Shown here: positions 16,875 through 29,307 of the stretch, piece by piece
Numbering within the stretch: position 1 is the stretch's first letter
Layout: the number at the start of each line of letters is the position of its first letter
NCBI GenBank assembly: GCA_026625625.1
Contig: CP113055.1
Coordinates: forward strand, 3,207,001 to 3,271,000
Direction: 5' to 3'
Origin: Blastomonas sp. SL216
GTDB taxonomy: Bacteria > Pseudomonadota > Alphaproteobacteria > Sphingomonadales > Sphingomonadaceae
DNA: 64,000 nucleotides
Notes under the pieces: generated by a model
Told to the model about the DNA's origin: nothing
The model's database searches: none
Seen by the model: the letters and a program-made list of their open reading frames with translations, nothing else
Translations under genes and position numbers: made by a program

Positions 16875-18515
16875 ATGCAGCTGTCGGTCTGGACCTATGA
16901 GGGGCCGCCCCATATCGGGGCGATGCGGGTCGCGACCGGCATGACGGACGTGCACTATCTGCTGCACGCGCCGCAGGGCGATACCTATGCCGACCTGCTT
17001 TTCACGATGATCGAACGGCGCGGCAAGCGCCCGCCGGTTACCTATACCACCTTTCAGGCGCGCGATCTGGGCAAGGACACAGCCGAGCTGTTCCAGTCCG
17101 CCGCGCGCGATGCGGTGGCGCGCTTCAAGCCGGCGGCCATGCTGGTCGGGGCATCGTGCACCGCCGAACTGATCCAGGACGATCCTGCCGGAATGGCGCA
17201 GGCGATGCGCCTTGATATTCCCGTCATTCCACTGGAGCTGCCCAGCTATTCCCGCAAGGAAAACTGGGGCGCTTCGGAGACTTTCTATCAGATAGTCAGA
17301 GCTCTCGCGGTCGGGGATTCCTCCCGCCCCGCACCGTGCCAGGCAGGTTCTCCGCGTCCCAAAGCGAACCTGCTTGGGCCGAGCGCACTGGGTTTTCGCC
17401 ACCGCGACGACATCGTCGAAGTGGCGAAGATTCTGGCTGCGCTCGGCGTAGAGATTAACGTCACCGCGCCGCTGGGAGCGAGCGCGGCAGACATCGCCCG
17501 GATAGGGGAGGCCGATTTCAACATCGTGCTCTATCCGGAAATCGCCGACACGGCGGCGCGCTGGCTGGAGCGCAAGTTCCGCCAGCCGTTCACCCGGACC
17601 ATCCCGATCGGCCATGGCGCAACGATCGACTTCATCCACGAGGTCGCGAAGCTCGCCGGGGTCGATCCCGCGCCCGCGCTGGACATGGCCGAGGCGCGGA
17701 TGCCGTGGTGGAGCCGTTCGGTCGATTCGACCTATCTCACCGGCAAGCGCGTCTTCATCTTCGGCGATGCAACGCATGCCATCGCCGCTGCACGGGTGGC
17801 GCGCGACGAGCTGGGCTTCGTGGTCTGCGGCCTGGGCTGTTACAACCGCGAATTCGCCCGCGATATCCGCGCTGCCGCCGCCGAACATGGCGTCGAGCCG
17901 CTGATCACCGACGATCATCTCGAGGTCGAGGACGCGATCGCCGCCGCGCATCCCGAGCTGGTGCTGGGAACGCAGATGGAACGGCATATCGCCAAGCGGC
18001 TGTCGATCCCTTGCGCGGTGATCTCGGCGCCGGTGCATGTCCAGGATTTCCCCGCCCGGCACAGCCCGCAAATGGGCTTTGAAGGCGCCAATGTGCTGTT
18101 CGACAGCTGGGTGCATCCGCTGGTCATGGGGCTGGAAGAGCATCTGCTGACGATGTTCCGCGACGATTTCGAATTTCATGACGGGGCAGGCGCAAGCCAT
18201 CTCTCGCATGGCAGCACCAAGACGGCACCGGTTGCCGATCCGGCTGCCGCGAGCCCTGGCGCCGAGCCGGTGGCCGAGCCCGTATTGGCTGCGGTTGCCG
18301 CTGCTGCCCATGGCGAGTCGGACAGCGTTGCCCCCGGTGGCGATGTCCTTGAAATCGCCCGCTGGACCGCTGAAGCGGAAACCGAGCTGAAGAAAATCCC
18401 GTTCTTCGTGCGCGGCAAGGCGCGGCGGAACACGGAAAGATATGCCGAAGAGCGCGGCCTTGCGTCGATATCTCTCGATACGCTCTACGATGCGAAGGCG
18501 CATTATGCCCGGTAA
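16875..18515 (+). CDS. bchB: Light-independent protochlorophyllide reductase subunit B
   Basis: A 546-residue partner of BchN. The N-terminus [20 protein letters not shown] is characteristic, and Asp36 in HAPQGD is the unusual aspartate ligand of the NB cluster known from the crystal structure. A long Ala/Pro-rich linker (~440-490) separates the nitrogenase-like body from a small C-terminal domain that ends with [15 protein letters not shown]-like sequence, as in other BchB proteins. Its end overlaps the bchH start by 11 bases. Confidence 0.96.
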   Translation: MQLSVWTYEGPPHIGAMRVATGMTDVHYLLHAPQGDTYADLLFTMIERRGKRPPVTYTTFQARDLGKDTAELFQSAARDAVARFKPAAMLVGASCTAELIQDDPAGMAQAMRLDIPVIPLELPSYSRKENWGASETFYQIVRALAVGDSSRPAPCQAGSPRPKANLLGPSALGFRHRDDIVEVAKILAALGVEINVTAPLGASAADIARIGEADFNIVLYPEIADTAARWLERKFRQPFTRTIPIGHGATIDFIHEVAKLAGVDPAPALDMAEARMPWWSRSVDSTYLTGKRVFIFGDATHAIAAARVARDELGFVVCGLGCYNREFARDIRAAAAEHGVEPLITDDHLEVEDAIAAAHPELVLGTQMERHIAKRLSIPCAVISAPVHVQDFPARHSPQMGFEGANVLFDSWVHPLVMGLEEHLLTMFRDDFEFHDGAGASHLSHGSTKTAPVADPAAASPGAEPVAEPVLAAVAAAAHGESDSVAPGGDVLEIARWTAEAETELKKIPFFVRGKARRNTERYAEERGLASISLDTLYDAKAHYAR

Positions 18516-21500
18516 AGCCACCCCTGCATCGGCCCAGGGCCGCAATGCCGCGATCCGCGTGGTCTTCATCACGCTCGACAACCATCTGTCGGGCGCGGTG
18601 GACCGGGCCGAGGCGCTGCTGGTCAAGGACATGCCCGGCCTGTCGATCGGCTTTCATGCCGCTGCCGATTGGGGCCGCGATCCCGGCGCGCTCGATGCAG
18701 CGCGGGCCGATATTGCCCGCGCCGATATCGTGATCGCGACCATGCTGTTCCTCGAGGATCATGTCCGCGCGATCCTCCCCGCGCTGGAGGCGCGGCGCGA
18801 ACAGTGCGACGCGATGCTGGGGCTGATGTCCGCCGGCGATGTCGTCAAGCTGACCCGCATGGGCGGATACCGCATGGACGCGCCCGCACGCGGACCGCTG
18901 GCGCTGCTCAAGAAGCTGCGCGGATCTCCCAAGCCGGGCGGCAATTCCGGCGCGGGGCAGATGAAGATGCTGCGCCGCCTGCCCAAGATCCTCAAGTTCA
19001 TCCCCGGCACCGCGCAGGACGTGCGCCATTATTTCCTGACGCTGCAATATTGGCTGGCGGGCAGCGACGACAATGTCGTGTCGATGATCCGCGGGCTGAT
19101 CGACCGTTATGCCGCAGGCGATCGCGCCGCGCTCAAGGGCACCACACCCGCCCAGGCGCCGCGCGACTATCCCGAAATCGGCCTGTATCACCCGGCCCTG
19201 CCGGAGCGGATCACCGAGGATGCCGCCCGCCTGCCGCGCAGCGGCAAGGCTACCGGCTCTGTCGGCGTGCTGCTGCTGCGCTCGTATCTGCTGGGCAAGG
19301 ATGCCGGCCATTATGATGGCATGATCGCCGCGCTCGAGGCGCAGGGGCTCAATGTCGTCGCCGCCTTTGCCAGCGGCCTGGACGCTCGCCCGGCGGTGGC
19401 GAAATATTTCCTGCGCGATGGCCGTCCGGTCGTCGATGCGGTGGTCAACCTCACCGGATTCTCGATGGTCGGCGGCCCGGCCTATAACGACGCTGCGGCG
19501 GCAGAAGAGGTGCTGGCCGGGCTCGACCTGCCCTATATCGCCGCGCACCCGATCGAGTTCCAGAGCCTGGAGCAATGGGGTTCGCGCCATCAGGGGCTGT
19601 TGCCGCTCGAAGCGACGATGATGGTCGCGATTCCCGAGCTTGACGGCGCGGTGATGCCGCATGTGTTCGGCGGCCGCTCGGACGGTTCGGGCGAGCCGTG
19701 CCAGGGCTGTTCGCGCGGCTGCGTGTTCACCGCGCCCGATGCAATGCGCGCGATGCAGAGCTGCCCCGAACGCGCCGAGGCGCTGGCTGCCAAGGTTGGT
19801 GCGCTGGTTGCGCTGCGCCGGTCCGACAGGGCCAAGCGCAAGCTGGCGATCATCCTGTTCAACTTCCCGCCCAATGCCGGGGCGACGGGCAGCGCGGCGC
19901 ATCTTGCCGTGTTCGAATCGCTCCACGCCACGCTGCACCGGCTGGCGGCAGAAGGCTATGATTGCAATCCGCCCGCCACGGTCGATGCCTTGCGCGATGC
20001 GATCCTCAAGGGCAATGCCGACCGGTTCGGATCGGACGCCAATGTCGCGGTGCGCATTTCCACCGACGATCATGTCTCGAACGAGCCGCATCTGCGCGCG
20101 ATCGAAAAGCAATGGGGCCCGGCACCCGGCAAGCTGCAGAGCGACGGCTGGTCGATTCATGTGCTCGGCAAGCAGTTCGGCAATGTGTTCGTCGGCGTCC
20201 AGCCCAGCTTTGGTTATGAAGGCGACCCGATGCGGTTGCTGTTCGACGGCGATTTCGCCCCGACGCATGCCTTTGCCGCCTTCTATCGCTGGATTCGCGA
20301 AGAATTCCGTGCCGATGCGCTGCTGCATTTCGGCACCCATGGCGCGCTCGAATTCATGCCGGGCAAGCAGGCCGGCCTGTCGGGCGATTGCTGGCCCGAC
20401 CGGATGCTGGGCAGCATGCCCAATTTCTACCTTTATGCCGCCAACAACCCGTCAGAGGCGATCATCGCCAAGCGGCGTTCGGGCGCGATGATCGTGTCCT
20501 ACCTGACCCCGCCGCTCGCCGAAGCGGGCCTGTACAAGGGCTTTGCCGATCTGAAGGCGCTGGTCGAACGCTGGCGTGCGCTGGCGGGCGAAGGCGTCGA
20601 ACGCGCCGCGCTGGAAGTGATGATCCGTGATGCCGCGACCGCGCTCGACATCGATGGCAGCGATATCGCCGCGCTGGCCGGCAATCTGTACGAGCTTGAA
20701 CGCGCGCTGATCCCGTTCGGCCTGCATGTGCTGGGCAGCCAGCCCGAAGGCGCCGAGCGCGCCGCGTTCCTCGATGCGCTGACCGCTGCCGACAATGGCG
20801 CGGGCCGCGCCGAGCTCGATGCGAAGCTTGCCGCCAATGACGAGCTGGGCGCGCTGATCCATGCGCTCGATGGCGGCTATGTCCGCCCCGCGCCGGGCGG
20901 CGACATCCTGCACAATCCCGAAGTGCTGCCCACCGGGCGCAACACGCACGGTTTCGATCCCTTCCGCATTCCGAGTGCCTTTGCCTGCGTCACCGGCGCG
21001 GCCCAGGCCGAGGCGCTGCTCAGCCGCCATGTCGAGGCGGGCGAACCGCTGCCCGAGAGCATCGCGATGGTGCTGTGGGGAACCGACAATCTGAAGAGCG
21101 AGGGGACCCAGGTCGCCCAGGCGCTGCACCTGATGGGCGCACGTCCGCGCTTCGACACTTATGGCCGCCTTGCAGGCGCAGAGCTGATCCCGCTGGCCGA
21201 ACTGGGCCGCCCGCGCATCGATGTGGTGGCGACGCTGTCGGGCGTGTTCCGCGACTTGCTGCCGCTGCAGACCCGGATGATCGCCGAGGCTGCCTGGCTC
21301 GCTTCCACAGCGGAAGAGCCCGAGGTGCTGAACTTCATCCGCAAGCATTCGCTGGCCCATGCCGCCAAGATGGATTGCGACATGGAAACCGCAGCGCTGC
21401 GTGTCTTCTCCAATGCCGAAGGCGCCTATGGCGCGCAGGTCAACATGATGATCGACGGCGGTGCCTGGGCCGATCCGGACGAGCTGGCCGAAGCGTTCGA

Positions 21501-22125
21501 AACGCACAAGGGCTATGCCTATGGCCGCAATGGTGCGCCGATGAAGCAGCGCGAGCTGCTCGAAACCGCCTTGGCTTCGGTCGATTTCACCTATCAGAAC
21601 CTCGATTCGGTTGAACTCGGCGTCACCGATATCGACCAATATGTCGATGCGCTGGGCGGTGTCAGCCGCTCGGTGACCAAGGCGCGTGGGGGCAAGGCGG
21701 CTCCGGTCTATATTGTCGATGCCACCGAAGGCGCGGCCAAGATCCGTACGCTTGCCGAACAGATCAACCGCGAAACGCGCACCCGCATGCTCAACCCGAA
21801 ATGGTATGAAGGCATGCTCAAGCACGGCTTTGAAGGCGTGCGCCAGATCGAGGGGCATGTGACCACCACCATGGGCTGGTCGGCCACCACCGGCCAGGTC
21901 GCCCCCTGGGTCTATCAGCAGATCAGCGAGACCTATGTGCTCGATGCAGAAATGCGCGCGCGGCTTGCCACGCTCAACCCCAAGGCTTCGGCCCGGGTGG
22001 CGGAACGGCTGCTCGAGGCATGCGACCGCCGGCTTTGGGAACCGGATGCCGCAACCCTGGCGGCGCTCCGCGCCGCTGCGGACGATATCGAAGACAGGCT
22101 GGAAGGCCTGATCGCAGCAGAATGA
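18505..22125 (+). CDS. bchH: Magnesium chelatase subunit H
   Basis: A 1206-residue porphyrin-binding subunit that holds protoporphyrin IX while BchI/BchD (not in this window) insert Mg2+. The sequence carries the CobN/Mg-chelatase landmarks: [20 protein letters not shown] (~350), [13 protein letters not shown] (~570), and the highly conserved [17 protein letters not shown] (~612). The ATG at 18505 is chosen over upstream codons: GAAGGCG lies a few bases ahead, and the usual [14 protein letters not shown] strand starts about 20 residues in. It overlaps bchB by 11 bases and is followed by bchL after 15. Confidence 0.96.
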   Translation: MPGKATPASAQGRNAAIRVVFITLDNHLSGAVDRAEALLVKDMPGLSIGFHAAADWGRDPGALDAARADIARADIVIATMLFLEDHVRAILPALEARREQCDAMLGLMSAGDVVKLTRMGGYRMDAPARGPLALLKKLRGSPKPGGNSGAGQMKMLRRLPKILKFIPGTAQDVRHYFLTLQYWLAGSDDNVVSMIRGLIDRYAAGDRAALKGTTPAQAPRDYPEIGLYHPALPERITEDAARLPRSGKATGSVGVLLLRSYLLGKDAGHYDGMIAALEAQGLNVVAAFASGLDARPAVAKYFLRDGRPVVDAVVNLTGFSMVGGPAYNDAAAAEEVLAGLDLPYIAAHPIEFQSLEQWGSRHQGLLPLEATMMVAIPELDGAVMPHVFGGRSDGSGEPCQGCSRGCVFTAPDAMRAMQSCPERAEALAAKVGALVALRRSDRAKRKLAIILFNFPPNAGATGSAAHLAVFESLHATLHRLAAEGYDCNPPATVDALRDAILKGNADRFGSDANVAVRISTDDHVSNEPHLRAIEKQWGPAPGKLQSDGWSIHVLGKQFGNVFVGVQPSFGYEGDPMRLLFDGDFAPTHAFAAFYRWIREEFRADALLHFGTHGALEFMPGKQAGLSGDCWPDRMLGSMPNFYLYAANNPSEAIIAKRRSGAMIVSYLTPPLAEAGLYKGFADLKALVERWRALAGEGVERAALEVMIRDAATALDIDGSDIAALAGNLYELERALIPFGLHVLGSQPEGAERAAFLDALTAADNGAGRAELDAKLAANDELGALIHALDGGYVRPAPGGDILHNPEVLPTGRNTHGFDPFRIPSAFACVTGAAQAEALLSRHVEAGEPLPESIAMVLWGTDNLKSEGTQVAQALHLMGARPRFDTYGRLAGAELIPLAELGRPRIDVVATLSGVFRDLLPLQTRMIAEAAWLASTAEEPEVLNFIRKHSLAHAAKMDCDMETAALRVFSNAEGAYGAQVNMMIDGGAWADPDELAEAFETHKGYAYGRNGAPMKQRELLETALASVDFTYQNLDSVELGVTDIDQYVDALGGVSRSVTKARGGKAAPVYIVDATEGAAKIRTLAEQINRETRTRMLNPKWYEGMLKHGFEGVRQIEGHVTTTMGWSATTGQVAPWVYQQISETYVLDAEMRARLATLNPKASARVAERLLEACDRRLWEPDAATLAALRAAADDIEDRLEGLIAAE

Positions 22126-23725
<1,600 letters not shown>

Positions 23726-23729
<4 letters not shown>

Positions 23730-25159
23730 ACCTGCAGGGCGCCTCGACCCGGTTCTTTGCCGGCCTGGGAACGCAGTTCCTGCCGTTCGCCGATGCGGCG
23801 AGCGCGGAGCTGCCGATGGGCCGCCTGTTGCGGCTGTCGCTGTTCCAGGTGACGGTGGGCGTGGCGACAGTGCTGCTCAACGGCACCCTCAACCGCGTGA
23901 TGATCGTCGAGCTCGGCACGCCGGCCTGGCTCGTGGCGCTGATGATCGCAATCCCGCTTCTGGTAGCGCCTTTCCGCGCGCTGATCGGCCACAAGTCGGA
24001 CCACCACAAGTCGATGCTCGGCTGGCGGCGCGTGCCCTATATCTGGTTCGGATCGCTGCTGCAGTTCGGCGGCCTGGCGATCATGCCGTTCGCGCTGCTG
24101 CTGCTGTCGCGGCCTGACACCTTCAAGGTCGGTCTGGTCGCCGGCGCTCTGGCGTTCCTGTTCACCGGCCTGGGCATGCACACCACGCAGACCGCAGGCC
24201 TTGCGCTCGCCACCGACCTTGCGCCCGAAGAGACTCGCCCGCGCGTCGTCGCGCTGATGTTCGTTATGCTGCTGGTCGGCATGATGATGGCGGCCTTTGT
24301 CATGGGATCGCTGCTCGCCGATTTCAGCGCCACCCGGCTGGTCGCGATCGTCCAGGGCGCGGCAATGTTCACCATGGCGCTCAACATCATCGCGCTGTGG
24401 AAGCAGGAGGCACGTGCCCCCTCGACCACCCGGCCCGACCGTGAGACGCCGAAATTCGCCACCGTCTGGCGCGAGTTCACCTCCGAGGCGCGCAACGCCA
24501 GGCTGCTGGTCGCGATCGGTTGCGGCACGGCGGCGTTCAGCATGCAGGATGTGCTGCTCGAACCCTTTGGCGGCGAGGTGCTGGGCATGTCGGTCGGATC
24601 GACCACGGTGCTGACCGGGCTGTGGGCCTTCGGCATGCTGGTGGCCTTTGCCTTTGCCGCGCGCCGACTGAGCGCCGGGGCAGACCCGCTGCGGCTTGCC
24701 GGTTTCGGCGCAGTGGTCGGAATGCTCGCCTTTGCCATGCTGCTGTTCGCAGCCCCGCTGGATGCGAGCGCACTCGTGTTCACCGGCGCGCTGACCATCG
24801 GCCTTGGTGCAGGGCTGTTCTCGGTTGGCACGCTGAGCGCGATCATGGCCATTGCCGGCAGCGGCAGGCACAAGGGATCGGGCCTGGCGCTGGGTGCCTG
24901 GGGTGCGGTGCAGGCCAGCGCATCGGGCCTGGCGGTGGCGGCGGGCGGGCTGATCCGCGATGGCGTCTCCTCGCTCGCGCTTGCCGATCGCATCGGTGAG
25001 ACGCTGGCCTATCGCGCGACCGGATATGGCACCGTCTATCTGCTCGAAATTGTTCTGCTGCTCGTCACCATGATCGTGCTCGGCCCGCTTGTCGGGGGCC
25101 AGCCGATCGATGAATCCGCCCCGCCAACGCGGTTCGGCCTCACCGAATTTCCGACATGA
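23726..25159 (+). CDS. lhaA: Light-harvesting 1 assembly protein LhaA (PucC family)
   Basis: A 477-residue MFS-type protein with about 12 helices. The segment LNGTLNRVMIVELGTPAWLV and the loop LIGHKSDHHKSMLGWRRVPY are hallmarks of the LhaA/PucC branch, and the position between bchM and puhA is the conserved lhaA site in proteobacterial phototrophs. It is needed for LH1 assembly in Rhodobacter, perhaps by delivering bacteriochlorophyll. Overlaps the bchM stop by four bases; puhA follows after 27 bases. Confidence 0.94.
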
Positions 25160-25186
25160 AGGTCTTGAAGAAGAGAGGTAAGCGCC

Positions 25187-25960
25187 ATGTTTAACGGCAA
25201 TATCGTGGGCAATATCGATGTCGCATCGATCGCATTCTGGGCGTTCGTGCTGTTTTTCATCGGCCTGATCTATTATCTCAGGCGCGAGGATCGGCGCGAG
25301 GGCTTCCCGCTGGAAGACGACCTGACCGGGCGTTCGCTGGGCATGGGCGGTCCGCTGCTCCATGCAGCGCCTAAGACCTTCAAGCTGCCGTTCGGTCGCG
25401 GTACGGTATCGACGCCGACCATCGGCAAGGAACCGTTCGAGATCGCCGGACGCCGCGTCAGCCCGTTCCCCGGCGCACCCTATGTGCCCACCGGCAACCC
25501 GCTGACCGACTGCATCGGCCCGTCGGCTTATGCCGAGCGCAGCCGCCTTCCCGACATCGACGCCTTTGGCAACAACCGCATCGTGCCGATGGCGCTGGAG
25601 CCCAGCTTCTCGATCGCCCGCGGCGATCCCGATCCGCGCGGCATGACCGTGATCGGCGCCGATGGCGCTGTCGCGGGCACGGTTGCCGAAATCTGGGTTG
25701 ACCGTTCGGAGCACCAGGTGCGCTATCTGGAAGTCGTCACCGCCGAGGGCGTGCATGCCCTGGCCCCGATGCCGATGGCCAAGATCCGCCGTTCGGCCCG
25801 CCAGATCGTGGTCGATGCGATCAACGCCGCGCAGTTCTCGGGATGCCCGCAGGTCGAAACTCCGGGCCAGATCAGCCGCTACGAGGAAGACAAGATCTCG
25901 GGCTATTTCGGCGGCGGCTATCTCTACGCTAACCGCGCCCGGCAGGAGCCGCTGATATGA
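25187..25960 (+). CDS. puhA: Photosynthetic reaction centre H subunit
   Basis: A 257-residue protein with one N-terminal membrane helix (DVASIAFWAFVLFFIGLIYYL, ~8-29) and a cytoplasmic PRC-barrel domain. The motif YLRREDRREGFPLEDD right after the helix is typical of PuhA. It caps the L/M core on the cytoplasmic side and helps proton delivery to quinone QB. GAGAGG lies upstream of the ATG. Overlaps puhB (ATGA). The L and M genes (pufLM) are not in the window. Confidence 0.96.
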   Translation: MFNGNIVGNIDVASIAFWAFVLFFIGLIYYLRREDRREGFPLEDDLTGRSLGMGGPLLHAAPKTFKLPFGRGTVSTPTIGKEPFEIAGRRVSPFPGAPYVPTGNPLTDCIGPSAYAERSRLPDIDAFGNNRIVPMALEPSFSIARGDPDPRGMTVIGADGAVAGTVAEIWVDRSEHQVRYLEVVTAEGVHALAPMPMAKIRRSARQIVVDAINAAQFSGCPQVETPGQISRYEEDKISGYFGGGYLYANRARQEPLI

Positions 25961-26586
25961 TCACGGAATATGATGACGAGCCCGTCCGGGGTCTTCCCGG
26001 CGAGCTCCCGCAGGGTGAAACCTTGCTGTGGCAGGGTTCCCCCGACTGGCGGCTGCTGGCGCGCAGCGCGTTCTTCACCCGCATCGTCGGCCTGTATTTT
26101 GCCTCCCTGGTGGCCCTGGCCATCTATAACGGCAGCAGCGGCGGGGTGATCGCGACAGTGATCGCCGGGCTGATCGGGGTCGGGCTGCTGATGCTCTATG
26201 CCTGGGCGGTGGCGCGCACGACCGTTTACACGCTGACCAGCCGCCGCGTGGTGCTGCGCATCGGCGTGGCGCTCAACATGTGCATCAACCTGCCCCTCGC
26301 CAAAATCGGCGGTGCCAATCTGCGCCCGCTCGGTCCGGTCGAGGGCGATCTCGCGCTGCAGCTGATCGGCCCGCATAACCTGGGCTATCTGGTGCTCTGG
26401 CCGCATGCCCGTCCATGGAAGCTGGGCAATCCCCAGCCGATGCTGCGCGCGCTGCCCGATGCGGCGGTGGTCGGCGAACGTCTGGCCCGCGCGGTCGCGG
26501 CGATCGCGCCGGTCGATCGTGCGCAGGATGCACCGGTCGCTGCAGCCGAGGGAATGCCTGCGCATCTTCAGGGAGCCATCGCATGA
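25957..26586 (+). CDS. puhB: Photosynthetic complex assembly protein PuhB
   Basis: A 209-residue membrane protein. Residues ~14-25 (LPQGETLLWQGSPDW) and the two-helix region at ~45-90, followed by VYTLTSRRVVLRIGVALN, show the bacterial PH-like (bPH2) pattern of PuhB. PuhB helps reaction-centre assembly in Rhodobacter capsulatus. It is coupled at both ends, with the puhA stop and the puhC start. Confidence 0.93.
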   Translation: MITEYDDEPVRGLPGELPQGETLLWQGSPDWRLLARSAFFTRIVGLYFASLVALAIYNGSSGGVIATVIAGLIGVGLLMLYAWAVARTTVYTLTSRRVVLRIGVALNMCINLPLAKIGGANLRPLGPVEGDLALQLIGPHNLGYLVLWPHARPWKLGNPQPMLRALPDAAVVGERLARAVAAIAPVDRAQDAPVAAAEGMPAHLQGAIA

Positions 26587-27083
26587 ACAGCGCCTCGCAC
26601 AGCCACAGCCACGCACATGGCGGACATGGCCATAGCCATGAGAATACCGTTCCCAGGGGCGCCTTGATGATGGCGTGTGGGGTGGTGCTGTTCACCCTGG
26701 CGCTGACCAGCGCGACGCAGCTTGGCTGGATCGCACCTTCGCCTTCGGCCAGCGACGTCCGTGCGGCAGAAGCCGCAACCGCGACCCATAGCCGCGTGCT
26801 GCGCTTTGCCGATGGCCAGAAGGGCACGGTGGTCGTGACTGACGCGGTGACCGGCCAGGCGGTGCATGTCTATGGCGAGCAGGGCAGCGGCTTCATCCGC
26901 GGCGTGCTGCGCGGCATGGGGCGTGACCGGCATATCCGCGCGATCCCGATGGATGCGCCCTATGAGCTCAACCGCTGGAGCGACGGATCACTCTCGCTCA
27001 CCGACACGTCGACCAATCGCGTGGTCGAACTGGGCGCGTTCGGGCCGACCAACCGGGCGACCTTCGAGGAACTGCTGAAATGA
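26583..27083 (+). CDS. puhC: Photosynthetic complex assembly protein PuhC, His-rich N-terminus
   Basis: A 166-residue membrane-anchored protein; one helix (~residues 29-48) then a periplasmic domain with the family pattern LRFADGQKGTVVVTDAVTGQ and FIRGVLRGMGRDR. PuhC supports LH1/RC assembly. The cytoplasmic N-terminus is unusual: seven histidines within residues 6-19 (HSHSHAHGGHGHSH), a likely metal-binding stretch. The ATG at 26583 overlaps the puhB stop; the next small gene overlaps its own stop. Confidence 0.9.
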   Translation: MNSASHSHSHAHGGHGHSHENTVPRGALMMACGVVLFTLALTSATQLGWIAPSPSASDVRAAEAATATHSRVLRFADGQKGTVVVTDAVTGQAVHVYGEQGSGFIRGVLRGMGRDRHIRAIPMDAPYELNRWSDGSLSLTDTSTNRVVELGAFGPTNRATFEELLK

Positions 27084-27376
27084 TCGGCCTGTTGCGCGAG
27101 GCCCCTTTCGACACGCCCTGCCGCATCGCGGTGGAGCAGAGCGAGGCGCATTTCCATGCGCATGTCGAGCTGGACGGTGATGTCGCGATCCAGCCCGGCG
27201 ACAAGGTGCGCGTGCATGGCGAACCGATCATTGTCGCTTTTGGCGAATCCGTTTTGATCCAGCGCATGGCGACGGTGCACCCGGCGGGTCCATTGTTGCG
27301 CGCATGGACCAAGCTGACCGCCATGGGCGAGCTCAAGGAACTGTACGAGGTCAGCTTCACCACCAGCCGGTGGTGA
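27080..27376 (+). CDS. Small conserved protein of the puh-acsF region
   Basis: A 98-residue soluble protein of unknown function, placed between puhC and acsF where many aerobic phototroph clusters carry a short hypothetical gene. It has no membrane helix or signal peptide. Residues ~35-65 (IQPGDKVRVHGEPIIVAFGE) look like a small beta-barrel, and the end (LKELYEVSFTTSRW) is aromatic. Its ATG overlaps the puhC stop, so it is translated with the puh genes. Existence is very likely; a role in cyclase or complex assembly is only suggested by position. Confidence 0.75.
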   Translation: MIGLLREAPFDTPCRIAVEQSEAHFHAHVELDGDVAIQPGDKVRVHGEPIIVAFGESVLIQRMATVHPAGPLLRAWTKLTAMGELKELYEVSFTTSRW

Positions 27377-27410
27377 GGGCAGATGTTCAGATGACAACGG
27401 GAGTGGTGTG

Positions 27411-28499
27411 ATGAACATGCAGACAAAGGTGAAGGCAGCAGGCCGGGCAAATCTGCCCGACGCGCCCGACACCATGGCGCTGGCAACGCAGGAAACTGTG
27501 CTGTCCCCGCGCTTCTACACCACCGATTTCGATGCGCTTGACGCCATCGACGTCAGCCTGGTGCGCGCCGAATGGGACCAGCTGATGGCCGATATGGAAG
27601 GCGACCCGAACAAGGCGCATTTCCGCCGCAGCGAATCGTTCGATGGCGTCATCGAATCGCTCGAGCCCGAGCTGCGCCGCGAGTTCATCGATTTCCTGGT
27701 CAGCTCGCTGACCTCGGAATTTTCCGGCTGCATCCTCTATGCCGAGATCGCCCGCCGTACCAAGAACCCGGACGTCAAGAAGCTGTTCAAGCTGCTCGCC
27801 CGTGACGAAAGCCGCCATGCCGGCTTCATCAACGAGGTGCTGAAGGATGCCGGGATCGGCATCGACCTGTCGTTCCTGACCAAGACCAAGAAATACACCT
27901 TCTTCAAGCCCAAGTTCATTTTCTACGCGGTCTATCTGTCCGAGAAGATCGGCTATGCGCGCTATATCGCCATTTTCCGGCACCTCGCGCGCAACCCGGA
28001 AAACCGCTTCCACCCGATTTTCAACTGGTTCGAACAGTGGTGCAATGACGAGTTCCGCCATGGCGAGGCGTTCGCGATGCTGCTGCACGCCGACCCCAAG
28101 CTGCTGACCGGGCTCAACCGCTACTGGATCAAGTTCTTCATCCTGTCGGTCTATGCCACCATGTATGTGCGCGACCACAGCCGCCCGGTGTTCCACGCGG
28201 CCCTGGGGGTCGACCCGACCGATTATGATTACCGGGTGTTCGACATCTGCACCGCGATCAGCCGTCAGGTCTTCCCGGTGGAGATCGATACCGACAACCC
28301 GGCGCTGCGCGTGCAGATGGAAAAGCTGCGCCTGGCATCGGACCGGATCGCGGCGGGCAAGGCGCGCGGCGGCCTGGGCGGGCTGATGCAGCGGGCCGGC
28401 GGCATGATCGGTGCGGGCACGGCCTTTGCGCGCATGTATTTCATGCCCGGCAAGCCCAATGCGCTGCCTTCCACCATCCGTCTGCAGCCGGCCTGGTAA
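27411..28499 (+). CDS. acsF: Aerobic Mg-protoporphyrin IX monomethyl ester cyclase AcsF
   Basis: A 362-residue di-iron oxygenase that forms ring E of bacteriochlorophyll using O2; its presence rather than BchE marks an aerobic lifestyle. Di-iron ligand motifs are ARDESRHAGF (~residue 125) and NDEFRHGEAF (~218). The body includes RFYTTDFDALDAIDVSLVRA near the N-terminus, typical of AcsF. ATG 27411 follows GGGAGTGG and is better than the GTG at 27408. puhE starts five bases after its stop. Confidence 0.96.
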   Translation: MNMQTKVKAAGRANLPDAPDTMALATQETVLSPRFYTTDFDALDAIDVSLVRAEWDQLMADMEGDPNKAHFRRSESFDGVIESLEPELRREFIDFLVSSLTSEFSGCILYAEIARRTKNPDVKKLFKLLARDESRHAGFINEVLKDAGIGIDLSFLTKTKKYTFFKPKFIFYAVYLSEKIGYARYIAIFRHLARNPENRFHPIFNWFEQWCNDEFRHGEAFAMLLHADPKLLTGLNRYWIKFFILSVYATMYVRDHSRPVFHAALGVDPTDYDYRVFDICTAISRQVFPVEIDTDNPALRVQMEKLRLASDRIAAGKARGGLGGLMQRAGGMIGAGTAFARMYFMPGKPNALPSTIRLQPAW

Positions 28500-28503
28500 G
28501 CGC

Positions 28504-29292
28504 ATGAGCCTGCACGGCCATATCCTTCCCGCGTTCATCGTGCTGTTCGCCTGGTTCGGCAGCACCGGCGTGGTCGCCTGGCTTGCCAATCGCGGCAAGG
28601 CGACCTTTGCGCGCAGCCTGTCCTGGGCCGGCTTTGCCGCCGGGATCTGCCTGTGCGTCATCGTCTGGGCGGCGCACGGGGCGGATGCCGCAGGACCGTC
28701 GCTGGCCGATGCCTATATCAGCTTCGGGGCGGCGCTGGTGATATGGGGCTGGCTGGAACTGACCTTTCTCACCGGCATCGTCGCCGGGCCCCGCCGCACC
28801 GTCAGCGATCCGCACGCACGCGGCTGGCGGCGCTTTGCCGATGCCGCCGCGACACTGATCCATCACGAACTCGCCATCGCGGTCGTGCTGGTGATGCTGG
28901 TCTCGCTGACCTGGGACAGCGCCAATCCGACCGGCGCGGTGATCTTCAGCCTGTTGTTTGCGCTCAGGCTTTCGGCCAAGCTCAACCTGTTCGTCGGCGT
29001 GCCCAATATGAGCGACGAGATCATGCCGGGGCATCTGGAATATCTGAAAACCTATTTCGGCCCGCGCCGCCTGCATGGCGCGCTGGCCTTCAGCCTGGTA
29101 GCGCTGGCGGCGCTGTCGCTGTGGCTGGGCGCGCGCGCGCTTGCCGCACCCGACGACAGCTTTGCCGCGGTCAGCGCGACCCTGGTGTTCATGCTCGCAG
29201 CGCTCGGTGCGCTGGAGCATCTGTTTCTGGCGCTCCCGTTTCGCGACGGTGCGCTATGGCGCTGGGCCCTGCCCGACGCCCGCAAGGGATAA
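28504..29292 (+). CDS. puhE: PuhE family membrane protein (DUF3623)
   Basis: A 262-residue membrane protein with about seven helices. The segment ATLIHHELAIAVVLVMLVSL and the following LRLSAKLNLFVGVPNMSDEI are conserved in PuhE. In Rhodobacter capsulatus loss of PuhE changes bacteriochlorophyll production and complex levels. The ATG at 28504 lies five bases past acsF, so the two are translated in tandem; hemA follows. Confidence 0.9.
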   Translation: MSLHGHILPAFIVLFAWFGSTGVVAWLANRGKATFARSLSWAGFAAGICLCVIVWAAHGADAAGPSLADAYISFGAALVIWGWLELTFLTGIVAGPRRTVSDPHARGWRRFADAAATLIHHELAIAVVLVMLVSLTWDSANPTGAVIFSLLFALRLSAKLNLFVGVPNMSDEIMPGHLEYLKTYFGPRRLHGALAFSLVALAALSLWLGARALAAPDDSFAAVSATLVFMLAALGALEHLFLALPFRDGALWRWALPDARKG

Positions 29293-29307
29293 AGAAGGAG
29301 AGTGGTT

